Below are positions 1 to 11,247 of a stretch of 64,000 bases of DNA, in pieces. Source of the DNA: Paraphysoderma sedebokerense (taxonomy: Eukaryota > Blastocladiomycota > Physodermatomycetes > Physodermatales > Physodermataceae); the NCBI GenBank assembly GCA_025602915.1, contig JAHLJZ010000054.1, positions 62,001-126,000 of the forward strand. Reading direction: 5' to 3'. The translations under genes were made by a program, and so were the position numbers. The notes beneath the pieces are model-generated. The model ran no database searches. It was not told the DNA's origin and saw only the letters and a program-made list of their open reading frames with translations. Numbering within the stretch: position 1 is the first letter of the stretch; each line of letters opens with the position of its first letter.

Positions 1-322
1 CAAAATGAATCAATGCTTATTTCATTGGGACCTTCTGTACAAAAACTGATGATATGTACAGTAATATACATCGCCTTCAAATACCAAGCAACCCACACAT
101 GTCTGTACAAACTCGTCGAGTTTCATATACATCTATGAACAATTTTATCTCACAAAAGCCCGAACGAGCATAATCCTTGAGTATACACAAAATCAAGTAA
201 ATAAAGAAATAACAATCATCTTACACCATAGTATCAAAAAAATATATAACCAGTTATCTACAAATCGACGTTGACCCGACCTAATAATTTATTCTCTGTA
301 TTGGAAGAGAATATTTAATATC
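1..322. other. Downstream flank of the exonuclease-fold gene
   Basis: AT-rich sequence beyond the stop codon of the minus-strand gene that ends at 323. I see no coding segment, RNA gene or repeat in it. It probably holds the 3' UTR and polyadenylation region of that gene. Confidence 0.4.
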
Positions 323-2247
323 TTACTTTACTTGTTTAAATACAGCAAGTAAAGGGATATGGTCACTTGGATTCAACATTGTCGGAAAATAAGGTATGTG
401 ATTGTAATAATCGGATTCTGAATTGTCTAAACGGGAGATCAATTTTAAATTGGGAGTGTGAAGGATATAGTCGATTGTGTCTAATATAAACGAATGGAAA
501 AAACACATTCATCGGAAACAAAAGACGAGAGTTAGAATATTACGGAATCATTGCATCGATCAGGAACCACCAGATTTGAGATAGTCATCAATTTCGAAAT
601 ATAGGTAAATACGAAATCACGTGCGAACCTTGAAAATGAGGGGCAAAATGAGTGAAAGGTAATTCACTTCCATCGTAAGCACTGGAGAAAGACAGTTTGT
701 GTCTTAGATATTTCTTGGACGAAAACTTCCCGAAATCATGCTCGCCGAAATGTTTGGCTGCAATTTTGGCGGTAAGGAGGTACTGTAGAACCGGAGAACG
801 AGGGGTACTACCAAGACGATGCAATTTGTTAATATCACATTAAAAGCACCGTGGCTGCAGTAGAAAGCAAAGGAAGCGAGACAGTATGGCATACCTGTTT
901 AAGTCAGCACAGAAGACAGTTGCCATATTTTTACCAGACACGCCATCGAATTGTTCACTCTTCAAATAATCCATTAAAATTGCACTTTGTAATAATTTAA
1001 CATCTCTGAAATCTTCTTGCCATAGCAGATGAGTATTTACAAGTCTAACGAATCGTTTCGTGGCTTTGTTTTTCACAATGACGACAGAGGCAACATTAGG
1101 GAACGGAGCAAGACGAATGGCCTGGGCTTTGAGAAGGGAAGGAGGTAAAGGTTCGGAATCAGACTCGGCAAGAGTCGTTTCATTGTAACGGAGTGTCGAT
1201 GATGATTCAAGCGAAAAGCTACCAGATATTTAGCGTTAGACTATTTATATGGATACACAATACGAAAGAGTATAGCAGAAAATGTGATTTCGTACCGATC
1301 TGATCTAAAGAAAGTGGCTAAACCATCGAAGTCCGATTTCGCCACAAACACCGAGCCATAACCTTGTTTCTCCAATATTGGTTTGAAGAACTGTACATAA
1401 TCGTTCGGATCTACTTCCTATTGATATAAATAAGACAATTGCTACATTCATAGTTTTAGAGCTACAATGATTTTGAACTTACTTGAAGGCAGACAAAATC
1501 AGGACCATAGTACATAATTTGGTCCATGATCGCATATTTTCGGGTATTCCAATCTAGTTCCGTCATTTTTGGATTTGCATTTTGATTGAAATTAGAACTT
1601 GCGAATTTCGGAGCGAGAATGTTCCAACTCATGACGGTGAAGTAAGCTGATTTTGAGGAAGTCAGAAATTTGATTCTAATTAGTGATGTAACAAGCTCAA
1701 GAAATACCAGAGTCCATGTTCGATTTCTCCCAGAATAGCCATCGTCTGCAAAGAATGTTGACGTCCCCATCTATTCGAAGTGGTGGAACGATAGGGATTG
1801 TATGATTAATACTGAAAGACAACGCGTCGGAAGCAAGACAAACTTACCAATGTCGGCGTCTGAGTAGAGAAGGCGTCGTGGAATGCGTATAGAAGCAGGC
1901 TCCAATTGTGTCACTGCAGCCCTCTTTTTTTGAAATCCGAGTTCGCCAGCATTCTCGTCTGATAAGAGACGCATAGGTAAGTATTCAAGGATGACAAGTC
2001 GTTTTGACGAGTTCTACTGACCGTTAGACTGTTTAGGAGATTTCCATGGTTTATTTTGTGTTATCGACTTTCCTGAACCTATGACTTTGGACGCAGTCTA
2101 TTTTGAAGTTAATAAGTCTGATGCGCGGGCGGTATGAGTAGTTACTGTTAATGTTACCTGCTTTACCACGGTATTCGGTGCGAAAGCTTGGAACGAATTA
2201 CTTTGGGTTCCAAGGATTCCCTGAAGTATAGGCCGGCGATCTAGCAT
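323..2247 (-). CDS. Endonuclease/exonuclease/phosphatase-fold protein, Ccr4/Nocturnin/Angel/Ngl type
   Basis: Multi-exon gene. Members of this family are Mg-dependent 3'-5' RNA exonucleases (deadenylases) or related phosphodiesterases. The start of the fold reads FTVMSWNILAPKFA. The metal-binding LQEVD motif is made by splicing CLQ to EVDPNDY near 1490/1420. The NTHLLW motif (about 1050-1030) and the terminal SDHIP box (about 350) are all present, in family order. Upstream exons starting at ATG 2247 (MLDRRPILQGILG) splice in frame through about 2100-2030 and 1950-1850. A donor GTTTGT near 1845 gives KRWLFWEKSNMDS just before the fold, which restores phase at the next junction, so I prefer it to the stronger-looking GTAAGT four bases earlier. 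The protein is about 450-500 aa. The subfamily (Ccr4-like, Angel or Ngl2) cannot be settled by eye. There is no leucine-rich repeat region as in Ccr4 itself, so an Angel/Ngl-like protein is more likely. Confidence 0.8.
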
Positions 2248-2706
2248 TTGTATAATGTTATAATCTGGATTCCATTTTATGATGATGTAGTGTTAAACAA
2301 AGTTGATGATGTTAGTTTCGACATCGCGAAGGCGTGTTCCAAGAACTAATTGTCGGTTCTAACCTTATGTACGAGAATGAGATGTTGGCTTCCACCCAAA
2401 CTAAAGGGCCAGGATCGCAATATAGATTGAGTGCAATATATAATGGATATGCTAAGGCTGTATGTCTGAATCGGGGTTGATGGGAGTATTTATGTTGGAA
2501 TCAACATTATGCGATTCGAGGTCAGGAGAACCATCTTCCCACAATAAGCCAAGGGAACTTCCATCATGACGCACAATGCAATTAATATGGTATCATTCAC
2601 GGGACCATTATACACATATTTAACGGAAGCATCTAAAATTAGAATTCAGTTTCATTCAGTTTCATTTCATTCTTATCTCTTTACATATATTACACCCGCC
2701 AGTAAT
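2248..2706. other. Intergenic, no gene recognised
   Basis: Lies between the start of the exonuclease-fold gene and the stop of ELOF1, both on the minus strand. It should contain the promoter of the former and the 3' UTR of the latter. No coding segment or RNA gene was seen. Confidence 0.4.
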
Positions 2707-3169
2707 TTAATATTCTTCTTCGTCTTCAGGCTCGCTCAATTCTCCAACTCTCCTTTCGGCCCCCGTACTTCTGTTCTTGGAACCAACATTTGCCGCCTCA
2801 CATGAATCCAACCAGTCCGAATACACATCTATCGGTTCCGACAGTGCTAAATGATGATGATATAGCTTTAACAGTCTAGAAATTTGACAGTGCAATCAAT
2901 AAAATTACAAACCATGTATCGGTGTTTGAAATGTTTCATTGCATATACGGCATCGCAGAGACCCTATGTTGTGTTCCCGTTCCCTAGGCAATTGAATTTG
3001 AAAAATGAGCGAAGAGGCCTCGGTAGATAAACTTGGTAGCAGCGAAAAATGGAACCTACATCTTTACTTCGACGACCCTCTCATGATTGCAGAACATACA
3101 ATCAAACACAATATCCAGGGTTAACTTCTTTTTTGCCTGAGGTTTTCGCTTGCTCTTTCTTTTACCCAT
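2707..3169 (-). CDS. ELF1: Transcription elongation factor 1 (Elf1/ELOF1)
   Basis: Small nuclear zinc-ribbon protein that rides on RNA polymerase II during elongation. Three exons splice cleanly. The first encodes the basic start [15 protein letters not shown] and the first zinc knuckle, CMFC. The second begins EREHNIGSL and carries the second knuckle, CRIC. The third carries the family signature [13 protein letters not shown] followed by CEAAN. The joins are AT|G and G|CA, both phase-consistent, giving about 107 aa. The tail is acidic (EDEEEY), longer than in the human protein (83 aa) and common in fungi. The start is certain because the basic N-terminus is the conserved family start. The gene diverges from the FEN-type nuclease with about 250 bp between start codons, and three CACGTG boxes lie in that interval. 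Confidence 0.93.
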
Positions 3170-3256
3170 GTTATTCTATGTGGGTTATCGTATTCAGTTC
3201 TGAGCAAAAATGAATTTCTATTTGACCCATGGCCAGTCGGAGATCCGTCTGCACAA

Positions 3257-3323
3257 TCACGTGACAACACCTGCTCCATTGGTATGTATCACGTGATTAT
3301 AATTATTAATATAACTCACGTGA
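3257..3323. promoter_or_regulatory. Three CACGTG E-boxes in a bidirectional promoter
   Basis: CACGTG occurs at 3258-3263, 3290-3295 and 3317-3322, each preceded by T and followed by A (TCACGTGA). They sit between the divergent starts of ELF1 (3169) and the FEN-type nuclease (3423). TCACGTGA is the classic site for bHLH factors such as Cbf1 in fungi. The binding factor here is inference. Confidence 0.6.
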
Positions 3324-3422
3324 CTACAAAGAAACGAATTCTCTTTTCCCCGTTACGTTGTCGTCTGTTGCGCGAGCGATGAAAATGAAATCGGTCGCTT
3401 TAATGGGGTTGCCAGCGATGAA

Positions 3423-5689
3423 ATGGGAATTAAACACTTTAAGAAGATACTGAAGCGATATGCCCCTCATGTCCTCGTCCCGACCTCGATCCTGCAGCAG
3501 AGAGGCACCACGGTCGCTGTCGATGGAACTCTATTCTTTATGCGTTTTTGGAATTCACCCAACAAAGGCGTGAAGCATCCGCATCTTCAACATACCCTCG
3601 AGTTTTGTAGATATATGCAGTATCATGATATAAAGCCCATATTCGTGTTCGATGGAAGCTATCGGTAACAATTGTTTTTTCTTGATTCTGGGGCCATTGT
3701 ATGTCATGCACTAACGTGTGCTGTCCGCAATTGCTTCGAAATAGACCAACGGCAAAACGAATCGCAAGAGAGCACAGAGACAGTGCTCGTGAAAAAATAC
3801 TGAATGAATTGCAATATTCACAAGCTGCCTTGCGTAGACTGACGAGATTGGTACAGGCTGCCGGACAGTCTGAACTTGAGAAACCACAAGGTTCACCACA
3901 ATTCTATTGTCTGAATACATTGTGATTTGTGTGTTCTTATTCCTTCTTTTACTTCTTTAGTCAAGATAGAGATTATCTCTTCGTCCTCCTCTAAAATCGC
4001 GCCATCCCAAACGGATTGCCGAAACCAGGGAACAGACGAATCGATGGTAAAATCTCCTTGTATGATGCGAATACTGCTGAAATATATACCCCAAACACTC
4101 ATTGATTCTGTTCTCAAAAATCAGCCTGTGTCTGTAGTTGTACCGACGCCGGATGAAGGCGCACTTTCCAAAGTCATTGAAAGTAGAGCGCAAGATCTCA
4201 AAGTAAAACCTGAGGAGAACGAAGATACCGCAGCACATCAACCAACTACACTCGCTGAAAAAGATCCATTTTCGCCTAATGTGAGTCAAGAAAAAGTTCG
4301 GGAGGCAGAAAATAAGGAACCGTCATTACTATGGGGCCTTTCTACATCAATGCAGGTGAAACTCAGTACCGAAAGTTCAAAGAATTCTGGGAGTGTCTCC
4401 GAATCAACTGGTAAAATAGCGGAGCAATCTACAGTCGAAGCTTACTTTGAAATTCTGAAAGAGAAGCTGCAATCATTGGTCACCTTTAATCGTCAAAAGC
4501 AAAAGGCCGAAAAGGTATAAGGCCGGTTTTCTGTATTTTTATAAGTGAATCTTTTTCTTTTGGCTAAATGTTGTTCTAGGACACTTCGAACTCGACAATT
4601 TCCAAAGTTCTGCCAGAAATCGACGTGGATCCGCAGGAAATTATAAACCAATTAAAGCTTGAGTTCGAAAAGGTAAAAAGTTTTCAATTGTTTTGGAGTC
4701 AGCCCTCATAGCACGTCTTTTACTTAAAATTATGCGTTTCTATTACAAAGGACAAAGAACTCGCCAAGACACTCCAAAATATATCCCGTCTCCATCTTGA
4801 AACCTTGTCGCGAGAGGAGTCATTTTACACGGCTACCCCTCAAAATCAAATGTCTTCTTCCATAAATTCATCAACAGTTGTCATTTCCACGAATGCGTCA
4901 GTAAAGTTGCCAGATGATCATTCTGAGTTTATAACTCATCTTGTAAGCCGTTCACAGAAGCTCACAAAGCGTGCCAACACATATGGTACAGAACACATCG
5001 CCCAAGCTACGACGCTTCTCACGCTGCTCGGCATTCCTTATTTTATCAACAACACTTATTTTGAAGCGGAACACGTTTGCTGTCGATTAGTAGAAGCCAA
5101 GCTTGCGGATAAAGTAATTACAGATGACACAGACTCGTTTGCATTTTCTGACGACGTACCAATTCTTCGCAATTTTTATCGGAATCATGGCATGAATGAA
5201 CTCACCGGTCGGCAGATTCGGGAAGCGTTAGATTTTGATAGAAATCAATGGATAGACTACGTAATCCTTTGCGGCACTGATTACAGTGGCACATTATATA
5301 AAGTTGGGCCAGTTAACGCCTTAAAGTTACTGAAAGAATTTGGCAGTGTGGAAGGGATATTGAAGAATAAGCCGGACATTCGAAAGGAGCTGGATTGGAA
5401 TTATAAAGAAGCGCGAGAATGCTTTTTAAGTGGTGGTCCCACCGATGAAGAATTGAAAATGTTTGTTCATACGGCTCTCAGAAGAGCGGAAATGGGAGTA
5501 GATGTTGCGGCATCGGATGCTGTCGCTGATGGAACGGCAAGTGATTCTAGTAATCATTTGAAACTGGACGACTTTATGAGAGATTTTGAATTGCGGGATC
5601 CGGGTTGGGGTGTTGCAGTCGGCGGAGATGACTTCAAATCTGTGATGGACCAGTTTCAAATTGTTTCGGTCACTGATGCCCGGTTTTAG
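3423..5689 (+). CDS. FEN1/XPG-family nuclease with a long insert
   Basis: Structure-specific 5' nuclease of the FEN1/XPG family. Five exons (3423-3664, 3745-3890, 3961-4514, 4580-4672, 4751-5689) join in frame to 657 aa. The N domain starts MGIKHFKKILKRYAP and has VAVDG and FVFDG with the first two metal-binding Asp residues (about residues 1-125). The I domain follows at about 410-560: FEAE, TDDTDS and CGTDYSG supply the remaining acidic ligands, and the helix-hairpin-helix region reads YKVGPVNALKLL. All catalytic acidic positions look intact. Between the two domains lie about 275 residues of Ser/Glu/Lys-rich sequence. FEN1 has a short arch there and XPG a long spacer, but this protein is much shorter than XPG and lacks its C-terminus. 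It also lacks the FEN1 PCNA-binding tail (QGRLDSFF-like). It may belong to the poorly studied fungal FEN-like group and not be the orthologue of Rad27, Rad2 or Exo1. Confidence 0.85.
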
Positions 5690-6114
5690 GCACTGTAAAT
5701 AATGTACAATGTACCTGTCCTCAATAGATGTCCACTTCTTCCGCATGGTACACAGGATAATGAGTTCCGCATTGTCTGACCAACTGACTGATTTTCTTTT
5801 CTCGAGCCAGGAATATATCAATCCATTCCTAAAATTCTCCCGCAATTAAGGTCGCTGTCTTAAATTATAAGGAAACACAGGAATATGTCGGTTGGGTGAG
5901 GTTCAAAAATTGAAGAATGCACCCGGAAGAATCCTGTTGCGCGTCCCAATCAGCTTGACTTGGGATTCTCGATATATAATTTAGTGAAAAAACTGTGAGA
6001 AATCCCAACTTGGAAAAGCACGATATTTGTGACCTCAAACTTCTCTGTACTCTCATTGCACGTTTAAATATAATCTATTCCTTCGACATTTTACCTCGGA
6101 ACTCTCACAGTATA
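5690..6114. other. Intergenic, no gene recognised
   Basis: Between the FEN-type nuclease and a small plus-strand ORF. The ORF frame extends upstream to an ATG at about 5995, but that stretch is not basic like the rest and looks like 5' UTR. Nothing else was recognised. Confidence 0.35.
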
Positions 6115-6522
6115 ATGAGCAGAAAGAGAAAGTGGCCGTCTCAATTAGACATTGACAAGTTTCTGTTTAGCCAAGGCATTCCAAAATTCGAGCTCTATAG
6201 ACCTCCACCGAAACGCAAATACCGGAGGAAATCAGCAGCGACATCATCGCAGCCCTCGACTTCAACACAAACTCCACCATCATTGCCACCGGAAACAGTT
6301 GAATTACCGAGTACTCAGCGTAGTGTCACTTCAAAATCAAGTACCGAGCCTGCCGATATTACGACTGACGGAAAGTCGCAAAATCTTGATCCCGCTTTCG
6401 ATGAAACTCCATTAAATTCCGCTTCCAACGTCGACAAACGATCAAGCACAAGTTTGCATACGATGGATAATCATAGTACTGAAGTTCCGGAAATACTGGA
6501 GGTGCAGAGAGAGGTGATGTAA
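6115..6522 (+). CDS. Hypothetical small basic protein
   Basis: An open frame of 135 codons from an ATG at 6115, with no recognised family. The first 40 residues are rich in Lys/Arg, with MSRKRKW and PPPKRKYRRKS clusters that resemble nuclear localisation signals. The remainder is Ser/Thr/Pro-rich and probably disordered. An upstream in-frame ATG at about 5995 would add 40 hydrophobic residues unlike the rest, so I prefer 6115. The stop at 6522 could be bypassed by an intron, but I found no convincing downstream exon. Absence of homology evidence means this may not be a gene. Confidence 0.35.
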   Translation: MSRKRKWPSQLDIDKFLFSQGIPKFELYRPPPKRKYRRKSAATSSQPSTSTQTPPSLPPETVELPSTQRSVTSKSSTEPADITTDGKSQNLDPAFDETPLNSASNVDKRSSTSLHTMDNHSTEVPEILEVQREVM

Positions 6523-7436
6523 ATGCACAGCATTAAGAAGTCCGTGCCTTGTCCATCCGTATGCCTTGTACCTCCCCTCGTCCTGTCTCCTCCAGAACAT
6601 TGATTCGTCATATGGCCCTCAAATTCTCTTCTTAAAATCAAGCAATGTTACCAAAGTCCATTGATCGCTGTTGTCGGTTATAATGAAGTTATTGGAGGAA
6701 AAGATGGTGGAAGTGGAACACGTTTACCGACAAGATGGACCGACACAACAATAGTAGTGTTGGGCCCTGAAGGAAAGCTTAATCAAATTTTTTGTATTAA
6801 TTTGAACATTTTCTTTTTGTATTTGGAATCAGTGCATTGTCTTTAGTTTAGTCATTGATTTGTCTATATTTTAAATTGAATTTTCTAAGTTGTATCTGCG
6901 TAGTTTCGCCACTTTCGCTTCCCTTAATTTGGAGGGAAATAAAATTAATTTTAACCCCCCTCTAACCTAGATGCAATATTATCATGATGTTGTACCTCGT
7001 ATGTATCAAAGAAGAATAAATTTAAAACAGTGGAATAAATATCATAGAATACAAAAATGGGCTCTGCGTTTTTTATTTCAAAGTAAAATACAAATAGACC
7101 ACATAACATATATAGGCTTAAAGCCATATGGGACATTGAGGATTTGGGAAGAGCCACTTAGCAAGCACATATGGTCCGCGCTCCGCCTGCCGCCAATGAT
7201 CTATCATACTACTAATCATAATCGCAGATCCACAATGAACAAAACCGATTACCGAACTCAGAAGTTCTAACAAAATACAAATAAAGATAACACATTCAAC
7301 TTTCAAGACTCGTTGACTTTCATCACTCCCACTGTAAGCGGTCAACTCTCAATAGATACCATTTCTTAGGTTACGCCGGATGAGTGACGGTGGCCCAAAA
7401 CTTGGTCCACAACAATCCTGACTCCTCGCTGGTCGG
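6523..7436. other. Intergenic, only short unsupported ORFs
   Basis: About 900 bp on both strands with ORFs under 100 codons, none with family motifs or good splice partners. A plus-strand frame at 6971-7270 is basic and Tyr/Arg-rich but resembles nothing I know. A T-rich run lies at 6785-6960. Confidence 0.3.
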
Positions 7437-7625
7437 TTATTGACTTGATGATTTTGCTGATGCCGATGCCTTTCTGTTAGCTTCAATGACTCCCACAGTC
7501 CAGTCATCAGACGGTCCTCGTTGTCCAACGATGCGGAAGGCAGGCAAAATAGGTGTTGCGGATACCGCCCCAAGCATGTTGACGAGAATGAAGACGGTTA
7601 GAATCAGTACGCTGAAGTTATGCAT
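7437..7625 (-). CDS. Small secreted protein
   Basis: An intronless 62-codon frame starting MHNFSVLILTVFILVNML, a textbook signal peptide: short start, about 15 hydrophobic residues, then small residues (GAVSA) as a likely cleavage site. The mature part is only about 39 residues, ends in Ser/Lys (SASAKSSSQ) and has no Cys pairs. The upstream in-frame ATG at 7670 would put 15 polar residues before the signal, so 7625 is the better start. A TATA element lies about 60 bp upstream. It is of unknown function. Short secreted proteins of this kind can be pheromone precursors, effectors or cell-surface peptides, but no CAAX motif or Kex2 repeat is present, so none of these is supported. Confidence 0.55.
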   Translation of the reverse strand: MHNFSVLILTVFILVNMLGAVSATPILPAFRIVGQRGPSDDWTVGVIEANRKASASAKSSSQ

Positions 7626-7682
7626 TTTTGGTGAATTTCGAAAGTTCGTATGTTCGCTTTGAAAAACCAACGGACTTGAGAC

Positions 7683-7696
7683 GGTATTTATATACC
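7683..7696 (-). promoter_or_regulatory. TATA box of the small secreted protein gene
   Basis: On the minus strand this reads GGTATATAAATACC, a strong TATA element embedded in a near-palindrome. It lies about 60 bp upstream of the ATG at 7625, the expected distance for a fungal gene with a short 5' leader. Confidence 0.6.
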
Positions 7697-8806
7697 GGAC
7701 AAAGAATAGACATGATAAAAGAAACCCTCAAAAGATAAATGGTATCGGCAATTTGTTAGTCATGGACAATCGACACAAGCTTCAGTCAGCAACCAATTTG
7801 TAGCGGATAGGCGCGTGCGGCGTGAGTTTTAAATTTTAATTCATAGTGAACAATAGTAATGATTATTCAGAATAAGCTGTAAAATTTTGGCAATTGTGAC
7901 TAAATCACAGAAGCTACACAGAAAGCAGCTGGATTAGTGTATCATGCCGTAATCAAATGACTTCTCTGCAATGATTTGTGCTTCTCTGACAAAGATTACT
8001 TCTGGTCACAGACATTGGTGATAAAAAATCAATCAATAATCGAAACCTCTACACACAAAAACCGATCCGAGTCTGACTCAATTCATCTTATTATTTGTTT
8101 ACGTACTGAGCTATCACCTCATCATGAACAATGCATGGAGAGGGTTAAGTAATTGCCGTGTAGCGGTCGTGTAGTGATTCGATATCAATGCGAAGTGCCT
8201 CATTAGTTTATTGTCAAACAAGAACAAAAAATTGCACCTCTAAAGTCTGACCTCAATAGTGTTCAATTCGCCCTCTTGACGTCTTCGTTGGACTTGGTGG
8301 TTAATGATGTTATGGCGTACTCCACTTACATCGTCTCTAAACTTTCCATACCCTGATGGTTCTACTACTAATGATGGAAGTGACAGCGGTACGCTTGAAA
8401 TGAATGGAAAGAAGCAAAGCATGTATGTGGATAGTTGCGCCGCATCTAATGGACATGCAGAAATTTAAGCTTCTAAATGTTCAAGTGCAAGAAGGTCGTC
8501 CCTTGTCCATGGAGGAGAGTCAGTAGTCAATCGGGGCGAATAGTGACTGAGTATGATATTCTTACTAATTAATAAGAAATTGTAGATCATGTTTGAGTAT
8601 AAATACATAGAATGACTTTCGGTCAACTTTTTAATGCTTGCTATAAAATAATATCTTCACAGTAAAATTCATTGCGGGAAGACTTCTGGCTGAGATCACG
8701 TGAGCGACTGCAGGTTAGCAACATCGTTCATTGAACACATTTAAAATTCACTGCTCGATCCCAACCAAAATATTACCCCATCCAAATCACATATACCCTA
8801 TTTACG
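7697..8806. other. Intergenic, no gene recognised
   Basis: About 1.1 kb between the secreted-protein promoter and SLU7. The short ORFs on both strands carry no recognisable motif. A CACGTG box at 8697-8702 lies about 105 bp before the SLU7 start. Confidence 0.4.
8697..8702. promoter_or_regulatory. CACGTG box upstream of SLU7
   Basis: TCACGTGAG located about 105 bp before the SLU7 ATG at 8807. It is the same core as in the ELF1/FEN promoter. Confidence 0.45.
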
Positions 8807-10968
8807 ATGTCGACGACACAGAAACTTACGAAAGAGGAATATCGTAAACAAAAGGATCTTGAGGCGGCCAGAAAGGCCGGTACGGCCCCTCCAGAACTCG
8901 ACGAAGAGGGAAATATGATCAATCCACATATTCCTCAATATATTTCGCAAGCGCCATGTATGTAGATGTATCGATTATATTGTTATTACAGGATTTTATC
9001 ATATTGTACTGTGCCTCTGTATTATTAGACATTAACCTTTGCTGTGAACAGGGTATATTGACGATGGCAAACCCTCATTGAAACATCAACGGGTTGAATC
9101 TTCGAGCCTTTTGCAATCTGAATCAGGATGGTATGCAAGAGGAGCAAGAGTTGTATGTGGCAATCCACTTTTTTGTTGTTGCTGACAATGCGATGGTAGC
9201 CAAGTCATAGGGAATAACTAGATCTTCCTTTCTATACTGACAGGGACCGGCGGCCACAAAATTTCGAAAAGGAGCATGTGAAAACTGTGGGGCAATGACA
9301 CATAAGACGAAGGAATGTATGGAAAGGCCTCGTGCCAAAGGAGCGAAATGGACTGGAAAGGACATCCAAGCGGATGAAGTCGTTCAAGATGTGGAATTGG
9401 GGTTCGATGCGAAAAGAGATCGATGGAATGGGTATAATGCGGAAGAACATAAAAATATCATGCAGGAGTGGGAGCTGATCGAAGAAGAGAGAAAACGACA
9501 AAAAGCGAAAGAAGTAGACGAGAAATTGCTGAAAGGAGGCAACGAGTATGCATTACTTCTTATCCAGCGAGAACGTCTGTAGTATGTTTACTGACGTATT
9601 TGTTCTTGATTACAGCGAACTAGAAGAAATTGAGGGCAGTAGTGACGAAGATATTGCCGATGAAGACAAATATGCCGAGCAGTTAGATATGCCAGGACAG
9701 AAAGTGGACACTAAGACCCGAGTAACTGTTCGTAATTTACGGTCTGTACTATTATATCTGCCTCCCTTGTCTCTACAATTCCTTTGCTGAAGCCGTATTC
9801 GTTTGTAGAATTCGAGAAGACATCCCTAAATACCTGCGAAACTTAGATCCAAATTCCGCCTACTATGATCCGAAAACCCGTTCTATGCGTGACGCTCCAG
9901 TGAAAGACAAAGCTCCAAATGAGCTTGATTACGCCGGTGACAATTTTGTCAGGCATACCGGTGATACAATCGAAATGGCCAAACTACAGCTGTTCGCCTG
10001 GGATGCGGCAGAACGAGGTCATGAGGTTCATCTACAGACTAATCCATCTCAGGCTGAATTGTTGTATAGAGAGTACTTGAAAAAGAAATCAGAGTTGAAA
10101 GATACGGTTAAAGATTCAATTTTGGAGAAGTACGGTGGTGCTGAGCATTTACAGGCTCCACCAAAGGAATTACTGCTGGCTCAAACAGAAGAATATGTTG
10201 AGTACTCGAGGACTGGTAAAGTAATAAAGGGTGTTGAGAAGGCTAAAGTAAGGAGTCGGTACGAGGAGGATGGTACGTTATTGTTTTGCTTAGCTCTAAA
10301 ATTCATTACCCCGACCGCCATTAACCGCTCGCTCCCTCCTTTATTCTTGTTCATTAGTTTACCATAACAATCATACTTCCGTTTGGGGTTCATATTTCGC
10401 CAAGGACACTAGGGAGTGGGGCTACAAGTGCTGTCACTCTGTGATCAGAAACTCTTATTGTACTGGGCAGGCTGGTATTGAAGCCTCTAAATCGTCTGTT
10501 ATCATCGATTCCGTTCCAAACAACGGATCTTCATCATCCACCACTAACACGCAAAATGAGTCAAACGGCACAGAATCAAATAAAGAGAGCAGTAAAAGTT
10601 TGATGGAACAACATCTTCAGAACTGGGAGTCACAGCTCAAATCATCCAAGAAATCAAAAAAGAAATCTAAATCCACCAACTCAACTCAACCATCTTCCCA
10701 TAAACTCCCTTCGTTGGACCCGTCGTTACACGATTCTGTGGACCTAGATTCTAAAAAACTGTCTAAAGCTCTGGAAAAGGAAAAACTGTCAAAGGCAAAG
10801 TCGCTACAGGAGGATGGCGATGACAAGAAAAATAAGAAAAGAAAGTATAATAGTGAAGCCGGTTATGAAGATGCAAACGGAGTTTCGGACGAACAATTGG
10901 AGGCATACAGACTTCTGAAGCGACGGATGGATGATCCAATGGCTAACTATGTAGACGAAGACGATTAA
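8807..10968 (+). CDS. SLU7: Pre-mRNA splicing factor SLU7
   Basis: Second-step splicing factor that helps choose the 3' splice site. Six exons (8807-8957, 9052-9149, 9244-9545, 9616-9741, 9809-10272, 10358-10968) join to 583 aa with every junction in phase. Signatures are the N-terminal [22 protein letters not shown], the CCHC zinc knuckle [22 protein letters not shown], the [20 protein letters not shown] block and the conserved [10 protein letters not shown] followed by WGYKCCHS and YCTGQAG. The C-terminal 170 residues are Ser/Lys-rich with several basic clusters typical of the family. The start is the conserved one. The gene converges on APC5 with about 280 bp between stop codons. Confidence 0.95.
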
Positions 10969-11247
10969 TGTGTGGAATAGAGCTGTAATGTGAATTTCTA
11001 AAAGTTGTAGCGTCAAGAAAGGAATTTGAACAGATATTGAATGTATTATAGCTTATGCCATTTCCCGACTTGATATTGAATAAACGAAAGAAAAAAGAAC
11101 TATAAACCTGTCGCGTCTGTTTTGCGATCTGAAGTCTTGGTTGCAGGCGACGCTATACTTGATGCTACTTTGCTCTGTATCTGGGCAAGAGGAATTGTTC
11201 TTCGAGCAAGATCCATATTGTTATGTAAAGATTTTATTTAAATTATT

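Noticed and set aside
1840-1850. The strong GTAAGT donor in the exonuclease-fold gene
   Set aside because: Using it breaks phase at the next intron, while the GTTTGT donor four bases later keeps the frame and gives a family-like KRWLF segment.
6971-7270. Plus-strand basic 99-codon frame
   Set aside because: No similarity to any family I know, and an equally long frame overlaps on the minus strand.
11100-11216. Minus-strand 38-codon frame MDLARRTIPLAQIQSKV... just beyond the APC5 stop
   Set aside because: Too short, no family, and it lies in the expected 3' UTR. The APC5 last exon already ends cleanly at 11248.
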